This document shows, one piece after another, positions 1 through 4,677 of a stretch of 5,993 nucleotides of DNA (positions are counted from its first letter, which is position 1; the number at the start of each line of letters is the position of its first letter). Both the position numbers and the translations under genes were made by a program. The stretch is from JACPFJ01 sp041738275 (GTDB lineage: Bacteria > Desulfobacterota > Desulfuromonadia > Geobacterales > Pseudopelobacteraceae). The stretch lies in the NCBI GenBank assembly GCA_041738275.1, contig JBGSQD010000324.1, forward strand, positions 1 to 5,993, given 5' to 3'. The notes beneath the pieces are model-generated. The model saw only the letters and a program-made list of their open reading frames with translations. It searched no databases and was not told the origin of the DNA.

Positions 1-20
1 GCTGCAACACCGCTGTCATT

Positions 21-494
21 TTAGTTTTCGGTCATGAAGTGCTGCTCGTACATGTCTTCCAGTGCCTGCAGGTGGCGGCTCTCTTCATTGAGGAGTTGGG
101 CAAAGAGCTTCCCCATGGGTGCGCCGGCGCAACCGATGGCAACATTGCCGTAGAAGTCCACGGCGCTCTTTTCCAGGTGAATGGCATGTATTATGGCCTC
201 GCGCACTCCTGAATCGGGGCCGAGTTCCTGTTTCTTGAGGATGTAGTTAAGGTTCATGGTGGGGACTGGCTGGTCGAGGGAATCGTCACCAGCCATCCGC
301 CCTTCCAGCAGAGCTTTTTCCAACTGGTGTTTATGTTCCAGTTCATCCAGGGCATTGTCTCTCAGTATTTCACGGGCACCTTTGTTTGTTACCTTGCGGA
401 TGGCGGCGAGGTAGTTGCGGAAGCCCTCTTCTTCCATCTGGATGGCCATCTCCACAGCCGCGTCAAAGGTGTAGCAAACTGGATTATCACTCAT
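21..494 (-). CDS. Ferritin-like diiron protein (rubrerythrin-type, no rubredoxin domain)
   Basis: This 157-residue protein looks like a four-helix-bundle diiron protein of the rubrerythrin/ferritin-like superfamily. Visible candidate iron ligands are E23 in the M-E-E-E-G run, the first E-x-x-H at E51-H54, E108 in H-L-E-K-S, and the second E-x-x-H at E138-H141. These give the paired helix 1-2 and helix 3-4 pattern of the family. The C-terminus stops shortly after the second E-x-x-H and has no C-x-x-C pairs, so the rubredoxin domain of classical rubrerythrin is absent. There is no signal peptide, so it should be cytoplasmic. Family members act in peroxide detoxification or iron handling in anaerobes; the exact role here is inferred. 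The start is fixed by a GGAGGAG Shine-Dalgarno 8 bases upstream of ATG. A separate promoter lies just upstream, and the preceding PPIase gene has its own terminator, so it is probably monocistronic or the first gene of a unit running off the left edge. Confidence 0.9.
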   Translation of the reverse strand: MSDNPVCYTFDAAVEMAIQMEEEGFRNYLAAIRKVTNKGAREILRDNALDELEHKHQLEKALLEGRMAGDDSLDQPVPTMNLNYILKKQELGPDSGVREAIIHAIHLEKSAVDFYGNVAIGCAGAPMGKLFAQLLNEESRHLQALEDMYEQHFMTEN

Positions 495-515
495 GAATTT
501 GTCTCCTCCGGAAGG

Positions 516-543
516 TTTATAGTATGAGCCAGCAGTGAATCAA
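516..543 (-). promoter_or_regulatory. Predicted sigma-70 promoter of the ferritin-like gene
   Basis: Read on the minus strand, TTGATT (538-543) is followed by a 16-base spacer and TATAAA (516-521). This places a start site roughly 20-25 bases ahead of the ATG at 494, just upstream of the GGAGGAG ribosome-binding site. A second, weaker match lies slightly upstream (TTGTTT, 17-base spacer, TATTAA). It is called from sequence matching only. Confidence 0.5.
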
Positions 544-563
544 AATTAATAAGTGGGAAATAT

Positions 564-580
564 AGCGTAAACAATACGCT
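564..580. repeat. Small inverted repeat AGCGTA-aacaa-TACGCT, possible operator
   Basis: A perfect 6-base inverted repeat with a 5-base centre lies about 25 bases upstream of the proposed -35 of the ferritin-like gene and overlaps the -35 of the weaker upstream promoter. The left half, extended as AGCGTAAAC, recurs as AGCGTTAAC at 605-613. Its position suits a regulator-binding site, but no regulator is identifiable from the window. Confidence 0.25.
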
Positions 581-620
581 CTTTCAATAGGGCATTTTAA
601 GTAAAGCGTTAACATGCCGA

Positions 621-675
621 ATATAAAGAAAAAAATGCTGCTCTGCTTGCTGTGTCGGGAAGCAGGGCAGCATTT
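621..675 (-). terminator. Intrinsic terminator after the PPIase gene
   Basis: Arms at 633-648 and 660-675 pair over 16 positions with a single mismatch, around an 11-base loop (649-659). On the minus strand the hairpin is followed by seven T residues and then CTTTATAT, as in a rho-independent terminator. It lies about 95 bases beyond the stop of the PPIase gene and upstream of the ferritin-like gene, so it separates the two transcripts. No T-tract follows on the plus strand, so it is directional. Confidence 0.85.
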
Positions 676-770
676 GAGTCAGTTAGAGCTGTTTTCTGCC
701 GGAAAACATCTCCCGTTAACGCAATAATCTTTGTTTGTCAGTCCAGGTGTACCCGTTGCGCAGAATGCCG

Positions 771-1286
771 TTACGGCTCTATCAATCGGGCTGTCTTGAT
801 GTATACCGGTTCAACCGGTACATCGCCATGTCCTTTGAATGTAGCGGTCTTGACACTCCGGATTTCATCCACGGTTTCCATGCCTTCCAGCACCTGGCCG
901 AATACACAGTAGCCGAAATTGTCCGGCTGCTTGTTTTTGTGATTGAGGAACAGGTTGTCCACGACATTGATGAAAAATTGTGATGTGGCTGAATCGACAA
1001 CATTGGTGCGGGCCATTGCCAGGGTGCCTCTGGTGTTGGAAAGACCGTTGGTAGCCTCGTTCTTTATGGCGAACTTTGGTTTCTTCTGTTCAAGTTGGTC
1101 ATTCATGCCACCACCCTGGACCATGAACTCCTTGATGACACGGTGAAAGATCAATCCGTCATAGTAGCCGTCTTTGACATAACCGAGAAAGTTTTTTACC
1201 GTTATAGGCGCCTTTTCCTTGAATAGCTCAATTTTGATGTTGCCCATGGATGTTTCCAACATGACCTGCGGATTCTGCTCAGACAT
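771..1286 (-). CDS. Cyclophilin-type peptidyl-prolyl cis-trans isomerase, cytoplasmic
   Basis: This 171-residue protein is a single cyclophilin domain of about the size of E. coli PpiB (164 residues). It catalyses cis-trans isomerisation of X-Pro peptide bonds during folding. The signature stretch F-H-R-V-I at 47-51 supplies the catalytic arginine R49, followed by F54, M55 and Q57 in F-M-V-Q-G-G-G, then Q-F-F-I-N at 103-107 with F105, and F-L-N-H at 113-116. A phenylalanine sits where human cyclophilin A has tryptophan, as in E. coli PpiB, which predicts weak cyclosporin sensitivity. There is no signal peptide, so it acts in the cytoplasm. The start is supported by AGGAGG six bases ahead of ATG. 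It is followed by a strong terminator and appears to be a single-gene transcript. Family identity is certain; choosing between ppiA and ppiB naming is arbitrary, so no symbol is given. Confidence 0.95.
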   Translation of the reverse strand: MSEQNPQVMLETSMGNIKIELFKEKAPITVKNFLGYVKDGYYDGLIFHRVIKEFMVQGGGMNDQLEQKKPKFAIKNEATNGLSNTRGTLAMARTNVVDSATSQFFINVVDNLFLNHKNKQPDNFGYCVFGQVLEGMETVDEIRSVKTATFKGHGDVPVEPVYIKTARLIEP

Positions 1287-1612
1287 TCAAAGCCTCCTGT
1301 GAGTTGTGTGCGTTCTGTTTTTATCTATTAAACTGACTATTTATCACATTGTCTGACAAAAACAAACCACTTTTTGGGCGGTTGCCAAACTGGGAGTGCG
1401 TGGTATAATAATTTTGAGATTCATGTCGATGATCTGTGCACTGTTCCTTGGTATTGCCTGTCCCAGGGTAAATTAAAGCTGGAAAATTGTTTGTTTTGGC
1501 CATGAATGCAATGGTAACAAGCTGAATTTAAATGAGATTATTTTTTTAATTGACTTAATGAGGACTTAGGGTATTTGTATGGTTCAAATCGTGGAAATGT
1601 GGGGTATTCAAC
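1287..1612. other. Divergent intergenic region, AT-rich, no convincing gene
   Basis: This 326-base gap separates the leftward PPIase gene from the rightward tandem-module gene. It holds a strong plus-strand promoter (1382-1409), a small palindrome TTGTC-T-GACAA (1349-1359), and an AT-rich stretch near 1536-1550 just before a possible second plus-strand -35 (TTGACT, 1550-1555, with a poor TATTTG -10). No clear minus-strand promoter for the PPIase gene stands out; the best match is a weak TTGTTT followed 16 bases later by TAAATA. A 60-codon minus-strand ORF here has no ribosome-binding site and low-complexity composition, and is not called. Confidence 0.5.
1382..1409 (+). promoter_or_regulatory. 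Predicted extended -10 sigma-70 promoter
   Basis: TTGCCA (1382-1387), a 16-base spacer and a perfect TATAAT (1404-1409) preceded by TGG form a consensus -10 with an extended-10 TGn element. Transcription would begin near 1416, leaving a leader of about 195 bases before the ATG at 1613. This is the best promoter match in the window. Whether it drives the downstream gene or a short RNA cannot be told from sequence. Confidence 0.6.
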
Positions 1613-1638
1613 ATGCTTATTCAAGTGCTTTATCCTGA
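1579..1638 (+). other. Possible 19-codon upstream ORF overlapping the next gene's start
   Basis: ATG at 1579 opens a 19-residue reading frame that ends at TGA 1636-1638, inside the tandem-module gene and in a different frame. AGGG lies 7 bases before it (1568-1571), which is at least as good as the GGGG before the main start at 1613. It could be a leader peptide tuning translation of the downstream gene by coupling. The peptide itself shows no recognisable motif, and chance is a fair alternative. Confidence 0.2.
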
Positions 1639-1999
1639 CAACCGTTTCGATTATGTGAAAGACAATATGCTGCACGGCTTGATCGAATCCAGGGCGATTG
1701 AGCGGTTCAAGCGCTCTTCCGGCTGGGTGACAGTCGGGGTTGACCCTTTACGGCAATTTAATCGGAGTACAGGTCAAGTCAAGCCGGCTGTTAGAGTGAA
1801 AAATATTATCCGTGTGGAGTATAGCGACAATCGTTTTGATTATGTAACGAATGAAATGTTAGACAGCTTAATAGAATCAAACAAGATTATTAGATTCATG
1901 CGGTCAACCGGATGGGTCACCTTGGGTGTTGACCCTTTAAGGAAGGCTAAACGCGAGCATAGCTACAGTTATCCGAATGAATTGAGGGGCCGCGCTTAA
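1613..1999 (+). CDS. Tandem-module hypothetical protein (two D-N-R-F-D...G-V-D-P-L-R repeats)
   Basis: This 128-residue protein consists of two copies of one 45-residue module, residues 3-47 and 66-110, joined by an 18-residue linker (48-65) and followed by a basic, polar tail. The copies align without gaps and share 31 of 45 residues. Invariant blocks are D-N-R-F-D-Y-V, M-L, L-I-E-S, R-F, R-S, G-W-V-T and G-V-D-P-L-R. The pattern of an initial strand, a helix with L-I-E-S, and a second strand ending G-W-V-T suggests a small alpha/beta fold. No signal peptide, membrane segment or catalytic motif is seen. I recall single-module relatives as short hypothetical proteins in Geobacteraceae, but no function is known to me. 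The start is the only ATG, GTG or TTG in frame before an upstream stop at 1559; its ribosome-binding site (GGGG, 8-base spacing) is weak. The gene is followed by its own terminator and is probably monocistronic. Confidence 0.8.
   Translation: MLIQVLYPDNRFDYVKDNMLHGLIESRAIERFKRSSGWVTVGVDPLRQFNRSTGQVKPAVRVKNIIRVEYSDNRFDYVTNEMLDSLIESNKIIRFMRSTGWVTLGVDPLRKAKREHSYSYPNELRGRA
1619..1942 (+). repeat. Internal coding duplication: module copies at 1619-1753 and 1808-1942
   Basis: Two 135-base segments encode the paired 45-residue modules of the tandem-module protein. By codon count the first copy is about 51% G+C and the second about 40%, with different synonymous codons in matching positions (for example tcc/ggc against acc/gga around the G-W-V-T block). 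The duplication is therefore old, or the two halves come from different single-module genes. Confidence 0.8.
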
Positions 2000-2081
2000 G
2001 ATGATATTTTGAGTTGTGATCATTTTAGTTAAGTAAGAAGTCATTTTCTGTGCTTTTTTGGTAGAAAATAAACAGCACTCT

Positions 2082-2115
2082 AAAAGCCGTCCGGAACTGG
2101 GCGGCTTTTTTTATT
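2082..2115 (+). terminator. Intrinsic terminator, possibly shared by convergent genes
   Basis: Arms 2082-2092 and 2099-2109 pair over 11 positions with one G-U wobble, around a 6-base loop, and run into a seven-T tract (2106-2112). It terminates the tandem-module gene 83 bases beyond its stop. On the opposite strand the same hairpin is followed by TTTT and lies about 25 bases past the stop of the FRG gene, so it may work, less efficiently, in both directions. A weaker AT hairpin (2043-2049 with 2063-2069) precedes it. Confidence 0.85.
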
Positions 2116-2137
2116 GCTGAATCCGGAGGTTTCAGTT

Positions 2138-2923
2138 CTATGTTTTTTGACTGTAGTGGCGTTTCAGCCAGCTGCTCAGGCCGTCCAGGCCGGGGAATAG
2201 AACCCGCTCGTTTATATTTGACTGGTCAAGCTTGTCGCGGATTTCCCATTTCAGAGCTGCGGGGATGATAATCTTCCGGGCGATCCAGGGATACGTTGTC
2301 AGCCAGTCGTCCAGTACCATGCACGGATCGGACATGACGGAACAAAATGCATACTGATTTACTATCCGGTCGTCAATGGAAGGAGGTTCGAAGAATATGG
2401 CAACCTTTTCATCCGAAACGACGTCCAGTTCATGCAGCGAATTGATCTCCTCCAAAAGGAAATCCACGGTCAGGACGTTTGCCCCTTCTTTTTCCAGCTT
2501 CTCCTTGATTTTTCTCGGCAGCATCTCATGTGCCTTGACGTAATTCACCGCCCAGATCACACCATCGGTATCGAACTTTTCAATATTGGCGGTTGCAAAG
2601 TGCATGGCGATAAACGGGGAGTATGTCCAGTCGAGCAGCCGGGTCGGCAAGCCATGGTGTTGCGCCAGCGAAAGCCAATGCCAGAGGGAGTCGCGCTCAA
2701 CCACGCTTCTGTGGGCATATTTCTTGAAGTTGCGCAGCATGTGGCGTTCAAGCTCGGCGTACTGTCCTCCAAGCCGGATCAAGGTCGTTTCAAGACGGTA
2801 ACTGGAGTCGGAAAGCCCACGGAAGGCAAATCTCGATCTGAACCGGCCTATTTCCTCATTCCATGAATCTGCAAAGAGCTGGTTTTGCAAATCGTCCCAC
2901 GATGAGGCCACAAGAGTTTCCAT
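2138..2923 (-). CDS. FRG-domain protein of unknown function
   Basis: This 261-residue protein consists almost entirely of an FRG domain, named for its Phe-Arg-Gly motif, seen here as F-A-F-R-G-L at 32-37. The other family hallmarks are A-Q-H-H-G-L-P-T-R-L-L-D-W at 87-99 followed by S-P-F-I-A-M-H-F-A, R-I-V-N-Q-Y-A-F at 186-193 (the usual R...Q-x-x-F element), and a C-terminal L-F-P-G-L-D-G-L-S-S-W-L at 242-253. All landmarks are present and in order, so the domain looks intact. There is no signal peptide or membrane segment, so it is presumably cytoplasmic. The biochemical activity is not established to my knowledge; conserved His, Arg and Asp residues suggest a catalytic or ligand-binding site, which is inference. 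The Shine-Dalgarno AGGAGA stands 10 bases before ATG, slightly long. No fused domain, toxin partner or mobile element lies beside it. Base composition resembles the neighbours, so recent transfer is not evident. It might share a transcript with the DUF4124 gene 125 bases upstream. Confidence 0.85.
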   Translation of the reverse strand: METLVASSWDDLQNQLFADSWNEEIGRFRSRFAFRGLSDSSYRLETTLIRLGGQYAELERHMLRNFKKYAHRSVVERDSLWHWLSLAQHHGLPTRLLDWTYSPFIAMHFATANIEKFDTDGVIWAVNYVKAHEMLPRKIKEKLEKEGANVLTVDFLLEEINSLHELDVVSDEKVAIFFEPPSIDDRIVNQYAFCSVMSDPCMVLDDWLTTYPWIARKIIIPAALKWEIRDKLDQSNINERVLFPGLDGLSSWLKRHYSQKT

Positions 2924-3008
2924 AAAGATCCGTTCTCCTTGTCATTAAATGAATTCCGGGCCACAACAGGGTCAGGCAAATAAACGCGGCCCGGCCTTGG
3001 CCTGGAAG

Positions 3009-3034
3009 GGATCACCTGATCCGCACGGGATCAG
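3009..3034. repeat. Three alternating GGATCA/TGATCC arms
   Basis: GGATCA (3009-3014), TGATCC (3017-3022) and GGATCA (3028-3033) lie in a row. The middle arm can pair with the third as a 7-base stem (CTGATCC with GGATCAG, 5-base loop); the left pair forms a near-palindrome with a 2-base centre. It sits 15 bases beyond the stop of the DUF4124 gene and no T-tract follows, so it is not a classical terminator. It may stabilise a 3' end or bind a protein. Confidence 0.3.
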
Positions 3035-3048
3035 CGGCGGCGGGTACG

Positions 3049-3513
3049 TCAGGTGGAACCGCTGCTGAGCGAGAATCCACCGAGCTCTTCTGCCGACCTC
3101 TGTACCGGTGTTGTATCCAGGCGACGCTTTAGCTCTCGGGCTGCCTGCTGTTCAAGTTTGACCTGCTCCTCCTTCAGACGCCTGTCTCGGGCCTGGTAAG
3201 CCTTACGCTCCTGCTCCTCTTCGGCTTCCCGCATCCTCCGCTGGCGCGCCTTATCCTGGCCATCTCGCGCTGCCTCATTGACCCGGCTATGTGACTCTTT
3301 ATGGGCTTCCTGCACGCCCGGATTGCTGATGGTGATATCCTCCCGCACCTGGACCTTAGTTCGCTTTGAGCGGGGCAGACTGACCGGGTTGTCGGAGAAA
3401 TGCATATTGCCCTGTTCATCGACCCAGTGGTACGTCTCCGCGCCGACCGTCAGGGGCGCGGCCAAGCAGAAAAGGATAGCAGAAACAACAGGTAAGCAGA
3501 CGGTAAGATACAT
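3049..3513 (-). CDS. Exported DUF4124-domain protein with charged coiled-coil tail
   Basis: Starting at ATG 3513, the product has 154 residues. Residues 1-25 are a hydrophobic secretion signal ending in L-T-V-G-A, with likely cleavage before E26. Residues 27-50 carry the DUF4124 pattern Y-H-W-V-D-E-Q-G-N-M-H-F-S-D, a short beta element often found just after the signal peptide of proteobacterial envelope proteins. Residues about 78-133 are very rich in Arg, Lys, Glu and Gln and should form a long helix or coiled coil; the last 20 residues are Ser/Gly-rich. The expected location is the periplasm or envelope; function is unknown. AGAGG stands 6 bases ahead of this ATG. The frame extends upstream to a TTG at 3618 (189 residues) and an ATG at 3594, but those starts lack good ribosome-binding sites. 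An oddity is that the signal has no basic residues before its hydrophobic core with the chosen start. Confidence 0.75.
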   Translation of the reverse strand: MYLTVCLPVVSAILFCLAAPLTVGAETYHWVDEQGNMHFSDNPVSLPRSKRTKVQVREDITISNPGVQEAHKESHSRVNEAARDGQDKARQRRMREAEEEQERKAYQARDRRLKEEQVKLEQQAARELKRRLDTTPVQRSAEELGGFSLSSGST

Positions 3514-3586
3514 GGCAGGCCTCTTTAGGATTAAGCTCCTCCGGGTAGTGCCGGGGTCGGTCAGAAAAATTAGGAGGAAAATTAGT

Positions 3587-3649
3587 ATGGACATTTCCCG
3601 GCTTTCTGTCGCTACCAACCCCTTAGCGGTTTCACATTATTGCAAGTGA
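3587..3649 (+). CDS. Possible 20-residue small ORF with strong ribosome-binding site
   Basis: ATG at 3587 is preceded by AGGAGG (3572-3577) with 9-base spacing, the family-consensus ribosome-binding site, and opens a 20-residue frame ending at TGA 3647-3649. The peptide begins M-D-I-S-R-L-S and contains no membrane segment or recognisable motif. It lies antisense to the region upstream of the DUF4124 start, so it does not overlap an accepted coding region. The Shine-Dalgarno could be coincidental and no promoter is evident ahead of it. The call is speculative. Confidence 0.2.
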   Translation: MDISRLSVATNPLAVSHYCK

Positions 3650-3730
3650 ACGTGTTAATCAATCATAAAATCCGCATGCCCTCGTTAGTAAGTTAGAAGT
3701 TGTTTTCTAAGTTTCCAGTGCACCAAACAG

Positions 3731-3760
3731 CCGGAATTATCTGGAGTGATTCCGGATAAT
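3731..3760 (+). promoter_or_regulatory. Overlapping alternative hairpins in the prmC leader
   Basis: Two mutually exclusive stems share bases here. CCGGAAT (3731-3737) can pair with ATTCCGG (3749-3755), 7 base pairs. ATTATCTGG (3736-3744) can pair with CCGGATAAT (3752-3760), 9 pairs with one wobble and a 7-base loop. The element ends 33 bases before the prmC start codon. It could be an operator or a leader structure; no T-tract follows. Confidence 0.3.
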
Positions 3761-3793
3761 GGGTTAGTATCCGGCATTCCCGAGGAGCTGAGC

Positions 3794-4654
3794 ATGACGC
3801 AGCAGGAAACCTGGACAACCTTGAAAATTCTGGACTGGACAAAGACTTATCTGGCCAGCAAAGGCATCGCCAATGCCCGCCGTGAGGCTGAATGGCTGCT
3901 CTGCGCCGCCACCGGCCTTGACCGGGTCGGGCTCTATCTCAACTTTGAAAAACCATTGAACGAGACCGAATTGGCGACATACCGGGAGATGGTGGCCCGC
4001 CGTGGCCGGCGCGAACCGCTGCAGCATATCCTGGGCAACCAGGAATTCTGCGGTCTTGAGTTTGAGGTTTCCCCGGATGTGCTGGTTCCCCGCCATGATA
4101 CCGAGACACTGGTAAATGAAGCGCTGGCAAGAATGCCGGGAGCCCGCACTGTGCTTGATATCGGCACCGGCAGCGGCTGCATCGCAATTGCTCTGGCAAA
4201 ACAACTTCCCCAGGCAACGGTCACCGCCATCGATGTCTCTGAGAAGGCTCTGTCAGTGGCACGGCGCAATGCAGAGCGGAACGGTGCTGCCATCGAGTTT
4301 TTGCACGGTTCGCTGCTTGAACCGGTTTCCGGTCGCTGCTTCGATCTGATCGTCTCCAACCCCCCCTACATCCCCACGACAGATATTGATGTTCTTGATC
4401 CGGAGGTGCGTGATTTCGACCCGCGCGGAGCTCTGGATGGCGGTGCTGACGGTCTGGATATCTACCGTTTGCTAATACCTGCGGCCCTGGCCTGCCTTAA
4501 TCCATCTGGCTGGCTGCTGGTGGAGGTGGGTGTTGGCCAGGCTGTGGCGGTTGGTCAATTGTTTCAGGAGTGCGGCGGTTACGGAGAACCGGTCACAGTC
4601 TGCGATCCGGGTGGTATTGAACGGGTGGTGGGGGCGATGAGAGTGCAGGTTTGA
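3794..4654 (+). CDS. prmC: Peptide chain release factor N5-glutamine methyltransferase
   Basis: This 286-residue PrmC (HemK) uses S-adenosylmethionine to methylate the glutamine of the G-G-Q motif in release factors RF1 and RF2, which aids translation termination. The N-terminal helical domain covers about residues 1-75. The family stretch P-L-Q-H-I-L-G lies at 75-81 and V-P-R-H-D-T-E at 98-104. The SAM-binding loop D-I-G-T-G-S-G is at 122-128, with the ribose-binding acid at D147. The catalytic N-P-P-Y is at 189-192. Length matches the family. The start at 3794 is chosen because GAGGAG stands 6 bases upstream and the alignment to the family begins there; an in-frame ATG at 3746 would add 16 residues without support. 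The gene leads a tight operon with hpt and the purine permease. The usual partner prfA is not adjacent; the upstream gene is divergent and unrelated. Confidence 0.95.
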   Translation: MTQQETWTTLKILDWTKTYLASKGIANARREAEWLLCAATGLDRVGLYLNFEKPLNETELATYREMVARRGRREPLQHILGNQEFCGLEFEVSPDVLVPRHDTETLVNEALARMPGARTVLDIGTGSGCIAIALAKQLPQATVTAIDVSEKALSVARRNAERNGAAIEFLHGSLLEPVSGRCFDLIVSNPPYIPTTDIDVLDPEVRDFDPRGALDGGADGLDIYRLLIPAALACLNPSGWLLVEVGVGQAVAVGQLFQECGGYGEPVTVCDPGGIERVVGAMRVQV

Positions 4655-4677
4655 ATCAGCTATTGAAAGGACATATC

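Larger units (their letters stand above)
3514..3793. other. Divergent intergenic region between the DUF4124 gene and prmC
   Basis: These 280 bases hold the control regions of both flanking units. For the leftward gene there is a tentative promoter, TTGATT (3657-3662), 15-base spacer, AATAAT (3636-3641) with an upstream TG. A TTAGAA-gttgtt-TTCTAA inverted repeat lies at 3693-3710. For prmC no good promoter is visible: TTTCCA (3712-3717, if placed so) with AATTAT (3735-3740) is only a weak match. Overlapping hairpins lie at 3731-3760. Confidence 0.4.

Noticed and set aside
691..707. GTTTTC-tgccg-GAAAAC hairpin as terminator of the PPIase gene
   Set aside because: Only six base pairs and no T-tract; the hairpin at 633-675 is far stronger.
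652..983. Two plus-strand ORFs across the PPIase 3' end
   Set aside because: They overlap the PPIase gene and its terminator, and lack ribosome-binding sites.
1423..1476. 17-codon plus-strand ORF just after the strong promoter
   Set aside because: No usable ribosome-binding site between the predicted transcription start and its ATG.
1321..1503. 60-codon minus-strand ORF in the intergenic region
   Set aside because: No Shine-Dalgarno sequence before its ATG, no recognisable motif, and it runs through the promoter region of the plus-strand gene.
2432..2866. 144-codon plus-strand ORF antisense to the FRG gene
   Set aside because: It lies wholly within the FRG coding region, whose conserved motifs account for the sequence; no ribosome-binding site or domain is seen.
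3514..3793. Purine riboswitch ahead of the prmC-hpt-permease operon
   Set aside because: The hairpins there do not show the three-way junction or conserved core of known purine riboswitches.
3764..4359. Long minus-strand ORFs opposite prmC
   Set aside because: They are shadows of the strongly coding prmC frame, with compositionally biased translations and no motifs.
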